The notes under the pieces were generated by a model that had not been told where the DNA came from, did no database searches, and was given only the letters and a program-made list of their open reading frames with translations. A stretch of DNA of 22,740 nt from Byssochlamys sp. IMV 00236 (taxonomy: Eukaryota; Ascomycota; Eurotiomycetes; Eurotiales; Thermoascaceae): positions 1-22,740 of the forward strand of contig MSJH02000360.1 of NCBI GenBank assembly GCA_001931875.2. The letters are read 5' to 3'. Below are positions 17,333 through 22,740 of the stretch, in pieces. Both the position numbers and the translations under genes were made by a program. Every line of letters starts with the position of its first letter. Positions within the stretch are counted from its first letter, which is position 1.

Positions 17333-17519
17333 TTTGTCGTCTAATTAAAGGAAAAAAAAAAAAAAAGGAAAAAGATAGATTTTTTAATTGTGTATGTGTT
17401 CGCACTTCAATTTCCTAGGCGCACCCCTCTTTACTATCTCAAAAAGTTTGCTCACAAGTTTAAAGATGATACAATAATACGCTTTTTATTTAATATACAT
17501 TGCAAGTCTGTGTGACTTT
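17333..17519. other. Intergenic between CDK start and ankyrin stop
   Basis: Upstream region of the CDK gene, with an A-run at 17350-17366; no gene seen. Both flanking genes are on the minus strand, so it also contains the 3' UTR of the ankyrin gene. Confidence 0.5.
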
Positions 17520-18269
17520 TTAGGAGGCACTTTTTCTTAATTCTTCCAATAACAGTTTTGTCACCATCTCTCTTAGCTCTTCTTCATTTGCAAATTCCCC
17601 TCCTTGTTCTTCAATTCTATTAATGATTTCTTGCATCTTGTTTGCCACTTCTGGATCATAATCTTCATCATTATTATCATGTTGAACATGAGCCAGAGAT
17701 ATATCTTCCAAATCTTCTGTTGGCAATACTTCCTTGGTAATATTTGCCAAATATTCTGCTACTTCTTTCCATCCTTCTTGAAATGCTGTCAGAGCTGGTG
17801 TGAATCCATCTTCATTGACTTTTTTAGGATCAGCACCACGATCAAGCAAGATCTGTGCCATTTCCACTGTCTCTGCTACAAACAAGGGTGTATCTTTATC
17901 AAAATCTTCTACATTCACATCAGCTCCTTTATCCAGCAAATATTTCACAATTTCGGTTTGATTATATGATACTGCTGCGTGCCTAAACAACAACCAATTG
18001 AGTATGTCATCATTATGATCAACTGTTATTTACATTGCTGTATAACCAAATTGATCATGACTATTTACATCCATGCCACCTTCAATCAATTCCTATTGAA
18101 CACATGAATATACTTTTCTATTTGTTATTCTTATTGAAACTTGCCTTGACTCGATCGAGTTGACCGTCACCTAAACTTGATGTTAATTATATCCTTGTTT
18201 ATTTGTAAACAATGGCTCTTCCTTACCTGCTGCTACCCATAAGTTGTCTTGTGAAGTAGGTGCTCTCAT
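17520..18269 (-). CDS. Small ankyrin-repeat protein (YCR051W/SPCP1E11.10-like layout)
   Basis: Exons 18269-18227, 18170-18145, 18092-18034, 17982-17520 give 196 aa. It starts MRAPTSQDNLWVAAGDGQLD. Ankyrin repeats follow: about residues 10-38 (LWVAAGDGQLDRVKELIEGG), 39-72 (QFGYTAMHAAVSYNQTEIVK), and a degenerate third (DKDTPLFVAETVEMAQILLD). The C-terminal third is acidic and probably helical (NDEDYDPEVANKMQEIINRI ... ELREMVTKLLLEELRKSAS). This size and layout match small uncharacterised fungal ankyrin proteins; role unknown, protein binding presumed. Intron 2 begins with GC (AAG/GCAAGT, donor at 18144-18143), the only choice that joins DRVK to ELIEGG in phase. Confidence 0.85.
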
Positions 18270-18430
18270 TTGAAAAAAAATCGCTATGAAAAGTGTAAAA
18301 AAGCACGAAAAGTCTTTTCTTTTTTATGCAAGTGGCTTGTTCCATCTCCTCTTTAAAAAGGTCACGTCGTACAATAAGGTACCATTCTTTACCTTTTTCG
18401 TTTTCTTTTTCTACAGACTTTGGAAATATA

Positions 18431-18580
18431 ATGGGCCACTTTATTAAAGTACTTTTGGTCCTATTTTCGATTACATTTATTCTTTTTTCCCCAACAGCGG
18501 TAAGTAACAATGTACTTGATGACGAAGGAATAGAAGTAACAACTTTCATTCCGGAACAGTCATTCTCATTGATATCATGA
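18431..18580 (+). CDS. Short secretory-type ORF, uncertain
   Basis: From ATG 18431, MGHFIKVLLVLFSITFILFS is a convincing signal-peptide-like segment, followed by PTAVSNNVLDDEGIEVTTFI and a short acidic tail to a stop at 18578-18580, 49 aa. A perfect GTAAGT donor sits right after the hydrophobic part (18499), so this may instead be the first exon of a longer gene whose next exon I could not place. It is divergent from the ankyrin gene (start 18269). Unknown product. Confidence 0.35.
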   Translation: MGHFIKVLLVLFSITFILFSPTAVSNNVLDDEGIEVTTFIPEQSFSLIS

Positions 18581-19256
18581 AATCGGAGAAAACTTGCCGT
18601 ATACTTGTCAGCTAATGAAATAATGGTCACTTTACGCATAAATGAAATGGCTCGTGTAGTTTTTTTTTAGAGTGAAATAAAAGTAATCAATACATCGAGA
18701 TATACAAATGTTGTCGAGTCTCTATTGAAAACCACAACTTGAGTTTGTATACAATCATTTTAGACTGCACTAATTTGATTTCATTGTAACAAAGAATATA
18801 GAGTATATTGGATTTGGTATCAGAAGGGATAGAATGATTCAACATCCTAGACCGTTCTGGTTGTCTGTAAAAGTAGCATAAGCAACTCTATAACTTTGGG
18901 CCATTGTATTCATCTAATGCAATGATATGCTTTTGTTACTGTGTCATGAAGTGAACCAATACGGCCATATTTGAGAGTGGATTTGCTTGGAGGCGTTTGG
19001 CTATGGGATCACTGTTTTAGACAACGATCATAATGTAAAGTTTTCGCTTCGAGACTGTCTGCTCGAAAACCCATTATTGTATTTAGCTTTGTAATAGCAT
19101 CAGACAAAGTAAGAATACGACGAGACTATGTGTATGTTTAATCAGAATAAAGCACAGTCTACATTTATATATTCAAACATGTGAGCAAATACATTTCTTT
19201 GTTCTAAAACCCGACCACTATTTTAAAAATATAAGTGCTGTATTTTCTTTACAAGG
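18581..19256. other. 676-nt gap without an identifiable gene
   Basis: No intact gene on either strand. On the minus strand, 18999-18910 reads QTPPSKSTLKYGRIGSLHDT then VTKAYHCIR before a stop, which looks like a scrap of real coding sequence (possibly from a repeated or transposon-derived gene), but I cannot name a family. The right end must contain the promoter of the golgin gene. Confidence 0.4.
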
Positions 19257-20837
19257 ATGACAGAGAAAGAACACAAGACAACAAAGGTTTATTTATATAA
19301 AAGAGAGAGACAAAGAGAGAAACTGATTGTATAAAGAAAAGAAAGCAGGGTTACAGGATATAGAAAAGAGTCAGTTCCAATTACTTGAACAAGTAAAAGA
19401 TTTAAAACATCAATTAAAGCAAAAGACCGATGAATGCAACGCGCTTCAAGACAAGTTGAATACAAAAACAAGTAAGAGAAATATAAAATGTATTTAAATG
19501 TACTAATGAGTCTTCATTAGCTGAACACGAAGAAAAGTTGAAAAAGATGCGAGGTACAGAATAAATGAACTTGGCATTTAATAATATCAATAGAAATATT
19601 TGGACAGGCTACCAAAAGCATAGACAACTATCGAGCAACGATTGCCTCGCAGAAAAAGGAAATTGAAGAATTAAAGTGTCAACTGGAAGAGTATCAAAGT
19701 AAAGAAGAGAAATATAATATAGACTTGACGTCAAATCAATGTAATCCATCCATGATAATACAAGTTGAATTCTATTGACTATTTAAAATAGCAACCTTAG
19801 AAGTATTGAAAAGAGAAAAGGATTCGGCAGAGGAGAGGATGGAGAACTATGTAAGGTTCTTGAGACAATGTATGTATAATTACTCATTTTAAAATAGAAA
19901 GCTGAAAATGAGCAATTATCCAGTCAGATAGACACTATAAAAAAGGAGTTTGAGCAATACAAGAAACGAGCACGTAAACTATTAGAAAAGAACAAGGAAG
20001 AGCAACAAGATATGACTAGAATGCATCAACTAGAGAAACAGTTACAAGAACTAGAACAGTAAATTATAAGAGCACACGTACAATATGGAATATATACTGA
20101 TCATCAATAGAAAATATGAGGCAGAATGTGGCAAAAAGTCTGAACAGCAATTAGTCTTGGAGAGAGACTTGCGCAAGGCTATTGATCATATCAATGAACT
20201 AGAAGCACATCAAGCGACGTTATTAAAGGAAAAGAGTACAAACGAATCACAGCTGAGTCGATTACGACAAGTATCTGCGCGTGATAAGTCTAGGATAGAG
20301 TCACTTGAACATTCCTATCAGCAAATATTAGATCAGCTCAAACAACAAAACCACAGCCATCAAAAGGACATACATGAGCTACAAGATAAAATAGAGCAAT
20401 TAGAAAAGGAAAATAGTCACTTGATGCAATTAAAGCAACAACCCATAGATGCTTCCAAAGAGCAAACAAGACTAGAAAGAGAATTACAGGAATTACGTAT
20501 TTCATTACATGAATATGAATGTGACAATAGATCCTTGAGACGTCAGGAACAATTGTTAAAGAGCGAAATAAGGTAAAAAATAGATGATTTGTTTGAATCT
20601 TCTTACTTATATAAATAATAGGAAAATGAATGCGGTTGATAAGCAGCAAAATATGAGTATTGAATACTTGAAAAATGTCATTTTAAAGTTTTTGGTGTCT
20701 GATAATAAGCAGGTAAAAAAGGTTATAGTTTAAAAAGTCATTTGCTTACATAATCTTAGTCCATGGTACCTGTTATTTCTAAGCTGTTATGCTTGAACGA
20801 AACGGAAACAGTTGATTTAAAAAATAGCTGTTATTAA
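19257..20837 (+). CDS. GRIP-domain golgin
   Basis: Nine exons, 19257-19286, 19342-19471, 19521-19553, 19594-19740, 19792-19850, 19898-20058, 20111-20572, 20622-20712, 20760-20837, close to 396 aa. Nearly all of it is coiled coil (for example QFQLLEQVKDLKHQLKQKTD and YKKRARKLLEKNKEEQQDM). The C-terminus MSIEYLKNVILKFLVSDNKQ plus SMVPVISKLL is a GRIP domain, including the YLKNV tyrosine that contacts the Arl1 GTPase in known GRIP structures. Such golgins tether vesicles at the trans-Golgi (yeast Imh1, animal golgin-245/97/GCC). The protein is short compared with Imh1 (~900 aa). First exon MTEKEHKTTK is joined through an acceptor AAAAG at 19341, chosen because the nearby GCAG acceptor gives a stop. 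Start is the least certain part. Confidence 0.85.
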
Positions 20838-21097
20838 ATCCTATGCGTGTGTACTTTTCCCTTTTTTATAAATCCTCTCCCCTCCTATTTTCTAATGAAA
20901 GGAGGAGAAAGAAAGAGAGAAAGAGAGAGAATCAATTTCCGCTGTAGCTGAGCGACAATTTATTTTAACTCGTGTGCGTGTGCAGTGTGCTTTAATTGCC
21001 TTTGAAATTTTTTTTTTCTATTGCGGGACAAGAAGATCTTTCTACATCCTTCATCAGTTCTCTTTTTTTTTTTTTTCTTCTTATTTAAAATCTAATA
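20838..21097 (+). promoter_or_regulatory. Promoter region of CCT6
   Basis: No gene seen. It holds a TATA-like TTTATAAAT near 20865, a pyrimidine block followed by a purine block (CCTCC at about 20882-20886 able to pair with GGAGG near 20901-20905), GTGTGCGTGTGCAGTGTGC alternation near 20973, and two T-runs at 21008-21017 and 21063-21076 shortly before the start codon. Confidence 0.4.
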
Positions 21098-22718
21098 ATG
21101 TAAGTCATTTAACAAAAATAATAAAGTATATATAAACTAAAATAAAACTTAAGGTCATCTGCTGCTTTGAAAGTAATCAATCCAAATTCGGATGTCGCAA
21201 GACGCGGACAGGCACTTCAGCTCAACATTACTGCCGCGATAGGTTTACAAGAAGTGCTAAGATCTAACTTGGGTCCTAGAGGAACAATCAAGATGTAACT
21301 ATATAATAATAAAAAACATGTTATATAAAGTGAACTTATCATCACATAGGTTGGTAGATGGTGCTGGTGGTATTAAGCTTACCAAGGACGGAAAGGTCCT
21401 GTTGAGTGAAATGGTAAGCAAAAACACATAAATATATATAATGATTACTAACACTTAAAAAGCAAATTCAACATCCTACTGCTGCCATGATTGCCAAAGC
21501 CGCCACAGCTCAAGATGAAATCACAGGAGATGGCACAACATCCATCGTCTTGATGGTCGGTGAACTTTTAAAACAAGCCGAACGTTATATCTCTGAAGGT
21601 CTCCATCCTCGTGTGATCACAGAAGGATACGATCTTGCCAAAAAGGAAGCTCTCAAGGTAAGCATACACTCTACCGTGGAGAACAGTTATCTAATACATT
21701 GTAGTTTTTGGATGAATTCAAAGTGCAACAAGCCGAGATTGATCGTGAATTACTAGTATCAGTCGCACGTACCTCTCTTCGCACCAAAGTTCACCGCGCC
21801 TTGGCTGACACGTTGACCGAAGCTGTGGTCGATGCTGTCTTGGCTATTCATCGTGAAGGAGAACCTATCGATCTTCATATGGTTGAAATCATGAAAATGC
21901 AACACCGTTCAGAGACAGAGTCTAAGCTGATCCGTGGTCTCGTCTTGGACCATGGTGCTCGTCATCCCGATATGCCCAAGCGAATCAAAGATGCATTCAT
22001 CTTGACACTCAACGTCAGTCTCGAGTATGAAAAATCTGAAATCAACTCTGGCTTCTTCTATTCTACTCCTGAGCAACGTGATAGATTGGTAGAAAGTGAA
22101 CGTAAGCATGTGGATGATAAGGTCCGCCGTCTAGTCGAGTTCAAGAATGAGATTTGTAGTGGTGAAAATGCTGATAAGGGATTCGTTATCATCAACCAAA
22201 AGGGTATTGACCCTCTTTCTCTTGACTTATTGGCTAAGCATGGTATCTTGGCCCTTCGTAGAGCTAAAAGAAGAAATATGGAGCGTCTTCAACTGGCGTG
22301 TGGTGGTGTTGCTCAAAACTCAGTAGAAGATTTGACACCTGAAATATTAGGTTACGCAGGATTAGTCTATGAACAAGTGTTGAGGGAAGATAAATACACA
22401 TTTGTTGAAGATGTCAAGGATCCCTATAGTGTGACCATTTTGATCAAGGGACCCAATCCTCATATCATTGCTCAAACAAATGACGCTGTTCGCGATGGTC
22501 TTCGTGCTGTCAAGAATGCAGTTGAAGATAAAGCTGTTGTTCCTGGTGGAGGTGCCTTTGAAGTAGCTCTCGCTCAACATTTGACGAAATATAAAAAGGA
22601 AGTCAAGGGTCGTGCCAAGATGGGCGTTCAAGCCTTTGCTGATGCTATGTTGATCATACCCAAGGTCCTTGCTCAAAATGCTGGTTTTGATGTTCAGGAT
22701 GTGATTGTTGCTTTACAG
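21098..22718 (+). CDS. CCT6: T-complex protein 1 subunit zeta (CCT6), 3'-incomplete
   Basis: Subunit of the cytosolic TRiC/CCT chaperonin that folds actin, tubulin and other proteins with ATP. Exons 21098-21099, 21154-21294, 21350-21413, 21463-21657, 21705-22718 give the first 472 codons; the last GT donor at 22719 enters an intron cut by the window edge, so about 65-70 C-terminal residues are missing. Signatures: [20 protein letters not shown] (typical zeta N-terminus), [20 protein letters not shown] and [29 protein letters not shown] (nucleotide binding), [13 protein letters not shown] region written here as [39 protein letters not shown] and [16 protein letters not shown]. The initiator ATG is itself split AT/G by intron 1 (21100-21153). 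Unspliced, ATG at 21098 would be followed directly by TAA. Identity as zeta is firm. Confidence 0.95.
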
Positions 22719-22723
22719 GTAAG

Positions 22724-22740
22724 AAAAAAAAAAAAAAAAA
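22724..22740. repeat. Poly-A run at window edge
   Basis: Seventeen A end the window, inside the intron that follows CCT6 codon 472. With the poly-T start this suggests that the sequence was broken at homopolymers. Confidence 0.85.

Noticed and set aside
18223..18639. 138-codon minus-strand open frame beginning MRKVTIISLADKY
   Set aside because: It runs through the first exon and splice donor of the ankyrin gene, contains no family pattern, and is opposed by a plus-strand signal-peptide ORF. Most likely chance.
20338..20649. 103-codon minus-strand frame with hydrophobic stretches
   Set aside because: Antisense of the golgin coiled-coil exon; hydrophobicity is the complement of Gln/Glu/Lys-rich codons.

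Overview
This window is eukaryotic nuclear DNA, most likely from an early-diverging fungus of the Mucoromycota (Mucorales-like). The evidence is AT-rich sequence with many poly-T/poly-A tracts, short gaps between genes, and very many short introns (mostly 45-70 nt) with GT..AG ends, TAG acceptors and CTGAT/CTAAC branch sites. The protein set is typically fungal (Ptc7, Ypq1/PQLC2, a Pho85/CDK5-type kinase, a Fanzor relic). Taxonomy is inference. I rebuilt exon structures by hand. Every multi-exon model described as intact has splice sites and phases that close into one reading frame. The window starts in 45 T and ends in 17 A, probably assembly breaks at homopolymers.

Layout, left to right. 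(1) 229-1496 (+): mitochondrial PP2C phosphatase of the Ptc7 family. (2) 1761-3790: a decayed mobile-element island, with a Helitron/Pif1-like helicase tail followed by a broken Fanzor (eukaryotic TnpB-like RNA-guided nuclease) gene and a structured 3' flank. (3) 4067-4416 (+): small Tyr-rich protein. (4) 4456-5762 (-): tail-anchored FHA coiled-coil protein resembling SLMAP/Far9-Far10/Vps64. A secretory or membrane ORF at 5644-6033 (+) overlaps its first exon antisense. (5) 6157-7035 (-): arrestin-like relic. (6) 7012-10642 (+): four head-to-tail genes separated by only 56, 58 and 62 nt: a methyltransferase, APC10/DOC1, a PRL-type phosphatase and a PQ-loop vacuolar amino-acid transporter. (7) 10929-11477 (+): C2H2 zinc-finger protein, convergent with an intronless GAPDH at 11805-12806 (-). 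(8) 13.0-14.3 kb: weak small-gene candidates and strong inverted repeats. (9) 14412-15687 (+): L-2-hydroxyglutarate dehydrogenase. (10) 15826-17332 (-): 12-exon CDK of the CDK5/Pho85 class carrying a PCTAIRE helix. (11) 17520-18269 (-): small ankyrin protein. (12) 18.3-19.25 kb: largely unexplained. (13) 19257-20837 (+): GRIP-domain golgin. (14) 21098-22718 (+, incomplete): CCT6, chaperonin zeta subunit, with its start codon split by an intron.

Most genes are unrelated housekeeping genes; apart from the tight tandem at 7.0-10.6 kb I see no functional cluster. The most notable items are the Fanzor/helicase relic with a candidate omega-RNA end, three GC-AG introns among about 48 placed, the split initiator codon of CCT6, a PRL phosphatase without a CAAX box, and the opposed starts at 5.7 kb.
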